A DNA stretch of 64,000 nucleotides from Paenibacillus sp. RC67 (GTDB lineage: Bacteria; Bacillota; Bacilli; Paenibacillales; NBRC-103111): the NCBI RefSeq assembly GCF_030020805.1, contig NZ_CP125098.1:262001-326000 (forward strand), in the 5' to 3' direction. The notes under the pieces were generated by a model. That model saw nothing but the letters and a program-made list of their open reading frames with translations. It searched no databases and had not been told where the DNA came from. Positions 15,675-25,139 of the stretch are shown in pieces; positions within the stretch are counted from its first letter, which is position 1; every line of letters starts with the position of its first letter. The position numbers and the translations under genes are program-made.

Positions 15675-18383
15675 ATGTTTTCAAAAAGTATAAAGAGGTT
15701 TATGAACCATGCGGACAGGGTCAACATCCTGCCCGGCTTTACAAAGCTTCTGCTGAAAAAGGTTTCCATTTGTTTATTGTTGGTCCTCACCGTATTATCT
15801 TCATTTGCGATTTCCGAACCTGCCTCAGCAGCTCCGTCATCCGTTTTGGTCAATGCTGCAATATCCCCTAGTTTCAATAGCAGCGGTTTTATAGCACCAT
15901 GCGCTTCTGAAAGCAATACTTGCTTTTTTATGGGTACAAAGGTAGTGCGTTATGGAGCTAATGGAAGCTATATATATCAAGTTTTTACTGATGGTGTGAA
16001 GTGTGAGACGAATTCATTCGGTGGACAGGATCCTGCTGGTGGGACAACTAAATCGTGTTATTACCGCGACATGCAATTTGATGATGGTATAAAGGCCACT
16101 GCTAGCGGACGCAATAAGGCCGTTACGGTTTCATTGAACGTGTATTCAACGCAGGTAGGCACTTTAACCGATTTGAAAAATAGTATTACGGTCGAAAAAA
16201 CGGGTGAACCTGCTTTTTCAGCACTTGGCGCTAATGATACGGTAGCTTTATCCAACACGGGTACGAGCAGTACGCTGGTGATCCATTTTAATACGGCTTT
16301 GGTTGGCACTGCCAACGCTATCAAAATTGCCCCAGGGGCATTGATGAATCAAAGCGGCACACCCTACCCTCTGGGAGTTGAAATCAACCATATCGCTGAG
16401 CTTGATCTTACTCCTGTTGCTTATACCGGCTCCACTTCCAGTTACGGGAATGACTTACTTTTGAGTTTTAGCAAGCTGTTTACAATTAATACCAATGATG
16501 CAACTGTCATCGCCGCAAACACTTACTTGAAAAATCGCATGAGCATAGCAACAGACGGTGTCAACTTTGCTCCGCTTTCGAAACAGATTGATGTACAGCT
16601 TCGAAATTACAATACAGTTACCGGTTCAAATCAAATTAGTTTGTCGGCCCAAAATGATATGAAAGTTATAATGGGTACGAAAACGCTGATAAAAATCGCT
16701 TCCGGCACAATGAAGAATGCAGCGGGCGAGCTCAATGAGGAAATGATTTTGCATGTCACGCCTCCGGTTATCCAAACTGCGACAATAATCAGCAAAAGCG
16801 ACTTCCATGATGTGAAGGTTTCCTTCCACGAAAGCGTTGTGGATAATACCTATTCCAACGGAGTCTCCAACTTAGCCAGCACAATAAAGTTAATTCGCAA
16901 TGGCTCTTATGACCCGATTCCATTGGATCTGAAATCAGGCGACAAGGCCTCTGTTGATTCTAATGGTAATCTGATCGTCCATTTTGAAACAGCACTTACT
17001 GGCGCGAACAACCAGATCATCATAGGTGGGGGGGCGCTTAAGGACAGCTACGGTAATGTTCTGAATAATGAAGCGAGTACTCCTTTCATTCAAGGTGACA
17101 CAGAGATCGGAGATAGCTCCCCGTTTCGGTTGGTAAGCAGCTATTTAACAAACGGTTATCAGGATTTAGTGCTTGTTTTCAATAAAGATGTGCAGAATGC
17201 CCGAAGTGATGATGCAAGTTTCAGGGCAAACACAAGCTATACACATTATAACGGTAACGGCTGGAGTTGGCAGAACCTTCCTGAAACGGCAGCACTTAAT
17301 TTCTCAGGTAAAACGGTGACGATTCATTTTGCAGAGCCAATGACCAAACCGCAGTATCTTTTCCAATTTTACCAAGGGTCCTTTAAAGATATGTCGGGAA
17401 ATATTCTAAGCTTCGTAAGTGCAGGCTGGTTTTATCCGAATCAACCACTGGAATTGAATAGAGGATCTATGTCACAAGATGGACGGTGGTTGACCCTGAA
17501 TTTTAACAAGGGCATCGAGGATGGAACCATAGTTAACGGATTATCAAACTTAAAAAATCTAATTACCCTATCAGCCGATAACGGGTCGTCATTCCAATCT
17601 TTGGATACTCAGGATACCGTCATTATACAAGGCAACAATCTTGTTGTTTTATTCCAAAACGCAAAACAAAGCGGCACTGTTGAGGTGAAAATTCCCGCAA
17701 GCGCCTTAAGCGATTTAGGCAATAATGTGCGGAGTCAGGAAATTAACCAAGTTGTTGCATACAACTATCCTGATATTACAGGTTTTTTCTTAAGCGATAC
17801 GGCAAGCGAATTTATTTTTAAAGATAATGAAGAGTGGAGAAGTAAGGTAAAGGACATTATCGTCGTCGATAATTACAATGAGGTTGGCAGACCATTGAAC
17901 AGCACCGAATATACACTGGCTGCAGGCAGGCTGGTGATCCATAAAGGGGTTTTCCTAGAAGGAAGAGACTACTATGTGACGATCGTTGCGGAAGGTTATA
18001 GCAGTAAGGAATTTTACGGTAGAGCCTCTGTTTCGACGGAACTGTTTTACATGACTGCACCGTCAGTGACTACGGATAACGGAATTACGGCAACGGTAAA
18101 TATTTTGAACCATTACAACAATGATTCAGGAACGCAAGCCGTGGTCTTCGAGTTGATGAACGGAGCGACGCCTGTAAGTATTGTGGCTTCCAATTTAAAC
18201 ATTAGAAATGGGGCATATTCAGCTAATTTCAATGTGGCGGATGCTGCAACAAATCCCAATTATACGGTTAAAGTATTTGTGGTCAATCATTTTAATAATG
18301 ATTCATCGAATATCGGGATCAACTTAGCTTCGATCAAGACACAAGATGAACTGGATCAGATTGAACTTGAAATTGACAATTAG
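15675..18383 (+). CDS. Large secreted surface protein with repeated beta domains
   Basis: A 902-residue secreted protein. The N-terminal signal has its hydrophobic core at about residues 30-46 and a likely AxA cleavage (ASAAP). Roughly 120-residue beta-sandwich repeats of the SwmB/Ig-like type follow. Each contains a strand such as LVLSFNKDV or LTLNFNKGI, a TVTIHFAEPM-like strand and a GALKDSYGN-like end. Near the C-terminus (about 695-770) is a region resembling the Shr-like HID (DUF1533) domain, with YNEVGRPLNSTEYTLAAGRL. AGGAGGAG lies about 12 bases before ATG 15675. No SLH or sortase signal is seen, but the next gene, 44 bases on, encodes an SLH protein and the two are probably co-transcribed. 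The function is unknown; adhesion or ligand capture is possible. Confidence 0.75.
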   Translation: MFSKSIKRFMNHADRVNILPGFTKLLLKKVSICLLLVLTVLSSFAISEPASAAPSSVLVNAAISPSFNSSGFIAPCASESNTCFFMGTKVVRYGANGSYIYQVFTDGVKCETNSFGGQDPAGGTTKSCYYRDMQFDDGIKATASGRNKAVTVSLNVYSTQVGTLTDLKNSITVEKTGEPAFSALGANDTVALSNTGTSSTLVIHFNTALVGTANAIKIAPGALMNQSGTPYPLGVEINHIAELDLTPVAYTGSTSSYGNDLLLSFSKLFTINTNDATVIAANTYLKNRMSIATDGVNFAPLSKQIDVQLRNYNTVTGSNQISLSAQNDMKVIMGTKTLIKIASGTMKNAAGELNEEMILHVTPPVIQTATIISKSDFHDVKVSFHESVVDNTYSNGVSNLASTIKLIRNGSYDPIPLDLKSGDKASVDSNGNLIVHFETALTGANNQIIIGGGALKDSYGNVLNNEASTPFIQGDTEIGDSSPFRLVSSYLTNGYQDLVLVFNKDVQNARSDDASFRANTSYTHYNGNGWSWQNLPETAALNFSGKTVTIHFAEPMTKPQYLFQFYQGSFKDMSGNILSFVSAGWFYPNQPLELNRGSMSQDGRWLTLNFNKGIEDGTIVNGLSNLKNLITLSADNGSSFQSLDTQDTVIIQGNNLVVLFQNAKQSGTVEVKIPASALSDLGNNVRSQEINQVVAYNYPDITGFFLSDTASEFIFKDNEEWRSKVKDIIVVDNYNEVGRPLNSTEYTLAAGRLVIHKGVFLEGRDYYVTIVAEGYSSKEFYGRASVSTELFYMTAPSVTTDNGITATVNILNHYNNDSGTQAVVFELMNGATPVSIVASNLNIRNGAYSANFNVADAATNPNYTVKVFVVNHFNNDSSNIGINLASIKTQDELDQIELEIDN

Positions 18384-18427
18384 CGATTGATGGGTAATTC
18401 CGTAAAAGGAAAGAGGGGAATGTATAG

Positions 18428-20419
18428 GTGAAATTACGCAAATTCAGTATATGGGTTCTTATCATTACGGTACTTTGCATGTCGTTAGTGCCAATCACGG
18501 CTGCTGCAGATAGTGCGGTTACGTTAAATGCCATTCCAACGGTTCAACCCGGCGGTACAGTGACTATAGCAGGTGCGTCAACATTAAATGAAGTCTTGAT
18601 TAAGGTGCTTCGACCCGGTAACAGCACGGTGTTTTATAATATCGTAAAGGTAACGAACGGGCAATTTTCAGACTCTTTTTCAATTGGCAGCAATGAGCCG
18701 ACAGGAACCTATACCATTATTGCCGGACAGGCAGATCAAGTGGCTTCCCAAAGTTTTGTTGTTGAAGGACCTACAAAGCCTACCGATCCTACTCCAACGC
18801 CGTCAAGCAATGCGGATTTAAGCGGGTTGACGTTATCAAACGGCACGATAAGTCCAGCCTTCGCATCCGGCACAACTTCGTACAGTGCGGATGTAGCTAA
18901 TGATGTATCCAACATGACGGTTACAGCAACGGTGTCCGATAGCAAAGCAACGATGGAAGTGAACGGAGCGGCCGTTGCAAGCGGGCAAGCGAGCGGCGCT
19001 ATCAGTCTGAACGTAGGCGCTAACCTAATCAACATCGAGGTTACGGCGGAGAACGGAGCACAGAAGACCTATTCAGTAGCAGTGACACGCGAACAGTCAT
19101 CAACTCCGCCGACAGGCAACAAGAGCAGCAATGCGGATTTAAGCGGGTTGACGCTGTCAAGCGGCACGATAAGTCCTGTCTTCGCATCCGGTACAACTTC
19201 GTACAGTGCGGATGTAGCTAATGATGTATCCAACATGACGGTTACGGCGACTCTATCCGATAGCAAAGCAACGATGAAGGTGAACGGAGCGGCCGTTGCA
19301 AGCGGTGCTATCAGCCTGAACGTAGGTGCTAACCTGATCAATATCGTGGTTACAGCGGAGAATGGCACCCAGAAGACCTATTCAGTAACAGTGACGCGTG
19401 CATCGGCACCATCCAGTGGCGGCGGTGGTCGTGGCGGCAGTTCAGGATCAACGTCCTCAAGTGATACAGTGACCTCAACGGACGGTAAACTAACGATTCC
19501 CGTTGGTAAATCGGGAGAGGTTAGCTTGAATGATATGGTCAAAATCGTTATTCCTGCTGATGCTTTTAGCAAAGAGTTGCAATTAACGATTGAAAAAGTG
19601 GTGGATACGCAAAAGCTAATCACCATTAAAGACGTTCTGGCCAGTCCGATATATGAAATTTTGAAAAATTTCTCAGAAAATTTCAGTAAGGAAATCACGA
19701 TAATCTTTACCTTTGATCCGAAAAGTGTGAAGGGCAATCAAAAGCCTTCCGTATTCTACTATGATGAAACGAAGCAGATTTGGGTAGAAGTAGGAGGCGT
19801 CGTAAACGGCAATACCATCACCATACAGGTTAGCCACTTTACGAAGTATGCAGTATTCGCAATAGATGCGAAGCAGACGATCAACTTCAACGATATTTCC
19901 GGACACTGGGCAGAGGCCAATATTAAGCAAGCGGTAAGCGCTGGAATCGTCAGCGGCTATCCGGACGGTACCTTCAAGCCGAATACTACCGTAACGCGTG
20001 CGGAATTTGCGGTCATGCTGATGAATGCGCTGAAACCGGAAGGCGAAGGTGCAGCGCTGAAGTTCGAGGATGCGGCGAGGATCGGCACCTGGGCACAAAA
20101 AGCGGTCTCGCAAGCGTTGCAAGCCGGTATTATCAGTGGTTATGAGGACGGCTCTTTCCGTCCGGATGCTGAAATCACTCGCCCGGAGATGGCCGTAATG
20201 ATCGCCAAAGCTTTGGGTCAGTCGATCGAGGCGACTGCGGGAACAAGCTTCACGGACGACAAGGACATTCCTACCTGGGCGAAAGGCGCAGTTGCGGCCA
20301 TGAACAAGCTGGGCGTTATTGAAGGCAAAGGTGTAAACCAATTTGCTCCAGGGGATAAAACAACAAGAGCTGAGGCAGTGACCGTACTGCTGAAAATGCT
20401 GGCGCAAAAGAGTAAATAA
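18428..20419 (+). CDS. SLH-anchored surface protein with duplicated cadherin-like domains
   Basis: A 663-residue protein starting at GTG 18428 (AGAGGGG upstream) with a signal peptide (residues 1-26). A beta domain (about 30-115) is followed by two nearly identical cadherin-like beta-sandwich domains (about 125-220 and 235-325), each starting SSNADLSGLTLS. A Gly/Ser linker, a ZU5/Ig-like region (about 350-480) and three C-terminal SLH domains (about 485-535, 545-600, 605-660) complete it. The SLH motifs are GYPDGTFKPN, GYEDGSFRPD and NQFAPGDKTTRAE. SLH domains bind pyruvylated cell-wall polymer, so this is a surface protein. It probably forms a transcription unit with the 902-residue protein before it. 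Confidence 0.88.
   Translation: MKLRKFSIWVLIITVLCMSLVPITAAADSAVTLNAIPTVQPGGTVTIAGASTLNEVLIKVLRPGNSTVFYNIVKVTNGQFSDSFSIGSNEPTGTYTIIAGQADQVASQSFVVEGPTKPTDPTPTPSSNADLSGLTLSNGTISPAFASGTTSYSADVANDVSNMTVTATVSDSKATMEVNGAAVASGQASGAISLNVGANLINIEVTAENGAQKTYSVAVTREQSSTPPTGNKSSNADLSGLTLSSGTISPVFASGTTSYSADVANDVSNMTVTATLSDSKATMKVNGAAVASGAISLNVGANLINIVVTAENGTQKTYSVTVTRASAPSSGGGGRGGSSGSTSSSDTVTSTDGKLTIPVGKSGEVSLNDMVKIVIPADAFSKELQLTIEKVVDTQKLITIKDVLASPIYEILKNFSENFSKEITIIFTFDPKSVKGNQKPSVFYYDETKQIWVEVGGVVNGNTITIQVSHFTKYAVFAIDAKQTINFNDISGHWAEANIKQAVSAGIVSGYPDGTFKPNTTVTRAEFAVMLMNALKPEGEGAALKFEDAARIGTWAQKAVSQALQAGIISGYEDGSFRPDAEITRPEMAVMIAKALGQSIEATAGTSFTDDKDIPTWAKGAVAAMNKLGVIEGKGVNQFAPGDKTTRAEAVTVLLKMLAQKSK
18803..19399 (+). 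repeat. Tandem duplication inside the SLH protein gene
   Basis: Two copies (about 18803-19094 and 19124-19399) start at the same sequence AGCAATGCGGATTTAAGCGG and stay almost identical. The second copy lacks 12 bases (four codons, GQAS) near 19305. The close identity points to recent domain duplication, and the region may still expand or contract. Confidence 0.85.
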
Positions 20420-20552
20420 AGAAACATATAGAAAGCGTTGGTTTAAGGACTTGTTGCGGTACGCCTTTTTGTCACGTGACAAAAATAATGACAATCATCA
20501 CTATTTTTCAAATGAAGATTGGATTATATTTACACATGAAGGAGGGTGACTA

Positions 20553-20684
20553 GTGCCAAACTATTATTTTCGTGAAATTTGGACGCCAATGAAGTTAGTA
20601 GGAATTAAGATTTTTCAAGATGACCAGAAAGATATTTGGTACAAAATCTTCTCCAGACCTAGGAAGCGAATTCCAAAACTATAA
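20553..20684 (+). CDS. Small ORF of unknown function
   Basis: A 43-residue ORF from GTG 20553 with a good ribosome site (GAAGGAGGG, 6-7 bases upstream), ending at TAA 20684. The predicted protein begins MPNYYFREIWTPMKLVGIKI, is basic and aromatic-rich, and ends SRPRKRIPKL. No family is recognised. The strong ribosome site and the terminator at 20765 support a short expressed gene, but conservation cannot be tested here. Confidence 0.4.
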   Translation: MPNYYFREIWTPMKLVGIKIFQDDQKDIWYKIFSRPRKRIPKL

Positions 20685-20764
20685 TAATATATGTGCAGAT
20701 GAGTACTCTGGCAATAATCCTCAGCAGAGAATGGACCAAGCCACATTTCATCTCCATAGCGTGC

Positions 20765-20799
20765 AAAAAGCATCGACCATTCGGTCGGTGCTTTTTTTC
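20765..20799. terminator. Intrinsic terminator, member of the recurring hairpin family
   Basis: AAAAAGCATCGACC-ATTC-GGTCGGTGCTTTTTTT. Symmetric A and T tracts let it serve both the rightward small ORF and leftward transcripts of the AraC gene at 20929. Confidence 0.9.
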
Positions 20800-20928
20800 T
20801 TGTACGCCCAGCTTGAGCGTCATCTCTACGATGGAAATCCAGAATTGGGGGTTGGCCGCCCCTGATCCGGTTCCTCTCGTCTCCAATTGGCTCCGACAAA
20901 GTCTTCGCCAAGGCTCTTTCTTGTGGGC

Positions 20929-21819
20929 TTAATGCTCAGGACCATCGATCATGTGCTGCTCGAACATTTTCCGATATTGAATGGGCGTCATATTCATCGT
21001 TTTTTTGAAGATCGTACATAAATGGGGGATGTTCGGAAGCCCGACCCGGCGTCCGATATCCTGAAGGGACAATGAAGACGTTTTCAAAAGTAAGCAAATT
21101 TCCCGAATACGACGATGGGTCAAATAAGCCGATATGCTTTCCCCCGCGGCGTCGCGGAACAAGTGAGAGAGATAGTACGGAGAGAGGTGCAGTTCCTTGG
21201 ACAATTGCGCCAGCGAGAAATCCTCGGAGTAATGCTCGTCGATCCATTGGATGATTTTGCCCGCATGGTGGCTTGCCATCGAGGATGTTTTCTGCAGGGG
21301 CATTTCCCAGTCGCGGGGAACGAGTGATTGAAGCCGCTGCAAAAAGCCCACCATAAAGGCAGCGAAGTGTTCAGGCTGATGCTCGGGAAGAGACTCCTTG
21401 GTCAAGGCATGAAAGTCGCCTAATACATCGTTTAGCGGACGCAGGTCCGGCAGCGGTCCGATAATATGTGGAAAGGTAGGGTTTTCTGAGAGCTGCATAA
21501 ACAAGGAGTGAAGTAGAGGAAACAAGCGCAAGTAGGGCTCTAATATAGAAGGATCGAAAATAAGGATCGTTCGAACAAAAGGAATGTGGGGATCCATGAC
21601 CAGCTTGTGGAGATGAAACGGCATGTAGCAAAGTAGTGTGCCGGGAAAGACATCCGACTTCTCCTGCTCCAGACATACGCGTCCTGCACCCTCATGGACA
21701 AACATAAACTCCATTCCCTTATGGGCGTGATAGACCTGAAAAGGTCCTTGGGAACATTTTTGATAGTGGAAAAAATAAGGACTGGACTGAAGATCCACGT
21801 TTCTGGATACACGGTTCAT
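20929..21819 (-). CDS. AraC family transcriptional regulator
   Basis: A 296-residue AraC/XylS regulator. The N-terminal cupin domain (about 10-170) has the common sequence YHAHKGMEFMFVHEGAG. A C-terminal double HTH (about 195-290) contains LHLSPYYLSHLFRDAAGES and VGLPNIPHLCTIFKKTMNMTP. Start ATG 21819 follows GGAAGGTAGGA. No metabolic or transport gene is adjacent on either side, so its target is not evident. The terminator at 20765 would end its transcript. Confidence 0.85.
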   Translation of the reverse strand: MNRVSRNVDLQSSPYFFHYQKCSQGPFQVYHAHKGMEFMFVHEGAGRVCLEQEKSDVFPGTLLCYMPFHLHKLVMDPHIPFVRTILIFDPSILEPYLRLFPLLHSLFMQLSENPTFPHIIGPLPDLRPLNDVLGDFHALTKESLPEHQPEHFAAFMVGFLQRLQSLVPRDWEMPLQKTSSMASHHAGKIIQWIDEHYSEDFSLAQLSKELHLSPYYLSHLFRDAAGESISAYLTHRRIREICLLLKTSSLSLQDIGRRVGLPNIPHLCTIFKKTMNMTPIQYRKMFEQHMIDGPEH

Positions 21820-22150
21820 AGTGGTCCTACCTTCCGTATGCGGATGATTTTTTCCGTTAGCATGTCAAATGTCGGATAAGATATGAATGGTTGCGCTTGA
21901 ACGCGGTACCTACTATGATACAACAAATTAAAAGTTGATTGTTAGGCTTCATTGAGGGGTTATTTCGCTATGCTGTTGTGTTAAATTATGGTAATACTAT
22001 CATACCATAACGGTCAACTTCTGCGCATGGTTTCTCGGCGTACTTTGCTTTTGCTCCCAGCGCTCTATGGTTAAGATCATTTCCTTCTTCTTAACGCTTC
22101 ATTCGCCCGATACCCATCACTGTGGATGTTAGGCTTAATTTGCGGGATTG

Positions 22151-22227
22151 TGACACCATGTCATTTTGTGTTTGACAAATGACATGGTGTCATTTATGAT
22201 AAGAACATTCGATGTGACACAGTGTCA
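22151..22227 (+). promoter_or_regulatory. TetR-controlled promoter with three operators
   Basis: Promoter TTGACA (22172-22177), 17 bases, TATGAT (22195-22200). Three 13-bp palindromic sites surround it: TGACACCATGTCA (22151-22163), TGACATGGTGTCA (22180-22192, inside the spacer) and TGACACAGTGTCA (22215-22227, a perfect palindrome just downstream). The first two are arms of a perfect 16-bp inverted repeat. Autoregulation by the TetR protein at 22259 is inferred. Confidence 0.85.
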
Positions 22228-22258
22228 TTTTGGCGTATGAGATTGGAGGGGAAAATAA

Positions 22259-22873
22259 ATGCCTAAACCAACGTTTTTTAATTTGTCCGAGGAAAAGCGG
22301 CAAGTTTTAATAAATGCCATGAAGGAAGAATTCTCGAGAGTTCCCTTACACGAAGCTTCTGTTGCTAAAATTGTTCAGACCGCCGGAATTCCAAGAGGGA
22401 GCTTTTATCAATATTTTGAGGATAAAGATGAAGCATTTTATTACTTGTTAGAGCAGCTTTCCAAAGAAAATAGGGCGCAATTTATTGCGAATTTAAAAAG
22501 ATTTGATGGCGATATTTTTGAAGTATTTATTGAAATGTTTCAAGCTATGCTAAAACAATTTCAAAACAAGGAGAGTCGAAATTTTTTTAGAAATGCATTT
22601 TTAAACATGAACTATAAGGTGGAGACCACTTTTACCCAAGAAATCAATGAAGAGAAATATAAGCAGCAATTCTCAGAAATTAGCAAATTAATTAATAAAG
22701 ATAAATTGAATGTGGTTAATGAACGAGATGTATTTCATGTTATGAAAATCATTATGGCCATTACATTTCAGAATCTAATTCAAAATTTCGCCAAAGAATT
22801 ATCTTATGAGAGTGCGCTGGAAATGTATATTTTAGAAATAAATTTAATCAAGAAGGGTCTTTGCAAGGGATGA
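22259..22873 (+). CDS. TetR family transcriptional regulator
   Basis: A 204-residue repressor with an N-terminal TetR HTH (about residues 10-55; SVAKIVQTAGIPRGSFYQYF) and a C-terminal ligand-binding helical domain. GGAGGGG precedes ATG 22259. It sits behind a promoter crowded by three palindromic operators and 120 bases before a multidrug-efflux gene on the same strand. It most likely represses both itself and the pump until a drug or metabolite binds. Confidence 0.9.
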   Translation: MPKPTFFNLSEEKRQVLINAMKEEFSRVPLHEASVAKIVQTAGIPRGSFYQYFEDKDEAFYYLLEQLSKENRAQFIANLKRFDGDIFEVFIEMFQAMLKQFQNKESRNFFRNAFLNMNYKVETTFTQEINEEKYKQQFSEISKLINKDKLNVVNERDVFHVMKIIMAITFQNLIQNFAKELSYESALEMYILEINLIKKGLCKG

Positions 22874-22997
22874 TTATAACGCATGGAACGACGCTATATA
22901 AACAAACCAGATAAGTTGTTCCTATCAGATCTCTAATATATGTGAATAGTGGGTTTGTGGGATTAACACAATTTAAAACCATAAAGGGGTAATGATT

Positions 22998-24617
22998 GTG
23001 GAAATAGCACAAAATAAAATAAATGCATCAGAACCAGAAACCGTTATTAAAAATAAAGGTCTACTCATTTTGGGCTTGATGATTGCGATGTTATTCGGCG
23101 CACTGGATGGTACTATTGTAGGGACGGCGATGCCGCGTATCGTTGGGGAGCTGGGTGGGCTGGGATTAATGACCTGGTTAACCACCGCCTATATGCTTAC
23201 CTCAACTGTTGTTGTTCCCATTGCAGGTAAATTTGCCGATTTGCTTGGCCGCAGGGCAGTGTATGTAACGGGTTTAGTTATTTTTATTTTGTCATCAGCG
23301 CTGTGTGGAATGTCGCAAAATATGACGGAGCTCATTATATTCCGCGGCTTGCAAGGAATTGGCGGCGGGATTATGATGCCGATGGCTATGATTATTATTG
23401 GTGATATTTTTACTGGTAAGCAGCGCGCAAAATGGCAAGGAGTGTTTGGTGCCTTATTCGGCCTATCTTCGGTCATAGGTCCTCAAGTTGGAGGATGGAT
23501 TGTAGATGCGCTGAATTGGAGATGGGTGTTTTACGTCAACCTTCCTGTAGGTATTCTGGCTACGATTCTTATTGCTATGGCCTTACCGAAACATAACAAA
23601 ACAACAGAGAAAGTGAAATTTGACATTCCAGGCATTGTAACTTTAATTGTGGGTGTTGTTGGCTTGCTGCTTGCATTAACGTTTGGCGGCAAAAATTATG
23701 CTTGGGTATCGTGGCAGATCATTAGTCTGCTCGCTCTTTCCGTTATTTCTTTAATCAGTTTTGTCTTCATTGAAACGAAAGCAGCTGAACCCATTTTGCC
23801 GGTTCGATTGTTCAAAAATAGGACATTTTCCGTCATCAACGGTATCGGATTTTTAATGAGCGTGGGGATGTTCGGTGCCATTATGTTTGTTCCGTTATTT
23901 ATGCAAGGTATTGTTGGCATTAGCCCGTCTGCATCAGGAACAGTCATGACACCAATGATGATTACAATGATTTTGGCAAGTGTAATTGGCGGTCAAGTTG
24001 TACAAAAAGTAGGCGTTCGTAAGCAAATGATGGCCGGGATGATTATCATGGCGGGTGGCTTTATCCTTTTAACTACTTTAGGAATGGATACATCGAAGCT
24101 AGTCGCTTCCGGTTATATGATGGTGATTGGGTTGGGAATGGGGCTTGTCATGCCATTGCTTACGCTGGCTCTTCAAGAAAGCTTCCCGAAATCTGAACTG
24201 GGTGTTGTTACTTCTTCAAGCCAGTTTTTCCGTCAAATCGGCGGTACCTTCGGGATGACCATTCTGGGTGCAATTATGAACTATAAATCGAGTACGATAT
24301 TAACAGAAAATCTGCTCCCGATGATTAAGCAAATGCCCGAACAGGCGAATGAACTGGTGTCAGATATCACTTCAATGATTCATAGCAATCCACAAGGCTT
24401 GTACTCGATGCTTCTGAACCCAGAAACACTTGCAGCAATGCCTAAGGCTTTGACGCAGCAGATCATTCCCATTTTGAAAACAGCGATGGTGGATTCGTTG
24501 CATAGCGTATTCTTTTATGGTTTAATATTTGTTGTTTTGGGAGCCGTGCTTAGCTTGTTTGTCGGAAAGATTAAATTATCGGACAAAAAGAGTACGGAAC
24601 AAGAAGCAGTAAATTAA
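22998..24617 (+). CDS. MFS drug exporter, DHA2 (EmrB/QacA) family, 14 TMS
   Basis: About 539 residues with some fourteen hydrophobic segments. Family motifs are LDGTIVGTAMPRIVGELGG in helix 1, GKFADLLGRRAVYVTG (motif A) and a motif C-like GPQVGG. These proteins expel drugs using proton exchange. GTG 22998 is favoured over ATG 22992 because AAAGGGG then lies 8 bases upstream. The gene follows tetR and ends at a strong terminator. The long extracytoplasmic loop before the last helix (about 430-495) is typical of DHA2 pumps. The substrate is unknown. Confidence 0.92.
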   Translation: MEIAQNKINASEPETVIKNKGLLILGLMIAMLFGALDGTIVGTAMPRIVGELGGLGLMTWLTTAYMLTSTVVVPIAGKFADLLGRRAVYVTGLVIFILSSALCGMSQNMTELIIFRGLQGIGGGIMMPMAMIIIGDIFTGKQRAKWQGVFGALFGLSSVIGPQVGGWIVDALNWRWVFYVNLPVGILATILIAMALPKHNKTTEKVKFDIPGIVTLIVGVVGLLLALTFGGKNYAWVSWQIISLLALSVISLISFVFIETKAAEPILPVRLFKNRTFSVINGIGFLMSVGMFGAIMFVPLFMQGIVGISPSASGTVMTPMMITMILASVIGGQVVQKVGVRKQMMAGMIIMAGGFILLTTLGMDTSKLVASGYMMVIGLGMGLVMPLLTLALQESFPKSELGVVTSSSQFFRQIGGTFGMTILGAIMNYKSSTILTENLLPMIKQMPEQANELVSDITSMIHSNPQGLYSMLLNPETLAAMPKALTQQIIPILKTAMVDSLHSVFFYGLIFVVLGAVLSLFVGKIKLSDKKSTEQEAVN

Positions 24618-24641
24618 ATTTAATAAAGCCTCGGCTTGTCT

Positions 24642-24692
24642 TGATAAAATGCAAAAGCACTGACCATTCGGTCGGTGCCTTTTGTTTTATCA
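24642..24692. terminator. Bidirectional terminator between the MFS gene and the tailocin region
   Basis: Outer stem TGATAAAA / TTTTATCA encloses the recurring core GCACTGACC-ATTC-GGTCGGTGC with A and T tracts. It separates convergent genes. Confidence 0.9.
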
Positions 24693-24703
24693 GCTTACAT
24701 TGC

Positions 24704-25114
24704 CTAGTTCTCAATTTTATGGATTAAAAACAACGATCTTATTTCCAGCCGTAAAACCTGTTCAATATCGTCTATCTGAATAATGAATTGCTCTATATCC
24801 TCATAATGAAAAGTTAGCATGTCACGTTCCTTCAGCTTTTCCATGCGCTCCATTACATGGGTAAGCGAGATTCCAACATGATTGGGCTTAAGGAAACTCA
24901 TAATAATATCATCGAGCAAAATGGTGATGCTCATTACATCTTCACAAAAATCCTCAGGATATTGGCGCCTAAATGGAGAGTCCAACGGAAGGTACACGGC
25001 AGCTTTATCCCACAGCATCTTGCCGCGAGCGAATCGCACTATGAGTTTCATAGGAACTAAACAAATGCCGTCAATTCCTTGATGTTCTTCATAAAGGACA
25101 TTCATTTGCACCAT
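24704..25114 (-). CDS. Protein of unknown function downstream of immA
   Basis: A 136-residue acidic, soluble protein with no recognised domain. ATG 25114 is chosen because GGGAGAG lies about 5 bases upstream and it clears the immA gene by 25 bases; an earlier ATG at 25207 would overlap immA. Beginning MVQMNVLYEEHQGIDG, it has alternating beta and helical stretches and ends LRLEIRSLFLIHKIEN. It shares a transcription unit with immA, and therefore the LexA-type box at 25738. It could adjust ImmA or repressor activity; that is only position-based inference. Confidence 0.6.
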   Translation of the reverse strand: MVQMNVLYEEHQGIDGICLVPMKLIVRFARGKMLWDKAAVYLPLDSPFRRQYPEDFCEDVMSITILLDDIIMSFLKPNHVGISLTHVMERMEKLKERDMLTFHYEDIEQFIIQIDDIEQVLRLEIRSLFLIHKIEN

Positions 25115-25139
25115 ACACTCTCCCTGATCCCTTTCTAAT

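Noticed and set aside
15675..18383. Confident haem-binding assignment for the 902-residue protein
   Set aside because: Only one region resembles the Shr-like HID domain; the haem ligand is not visible in the sequence, so it is kept as a possibility only.
18803..19399. CRISPR-like or minisatellite repeat
   Set aside because: The repeats are two long in-frame protein-domain copies within an SLH gene, not short repeats with spacers.
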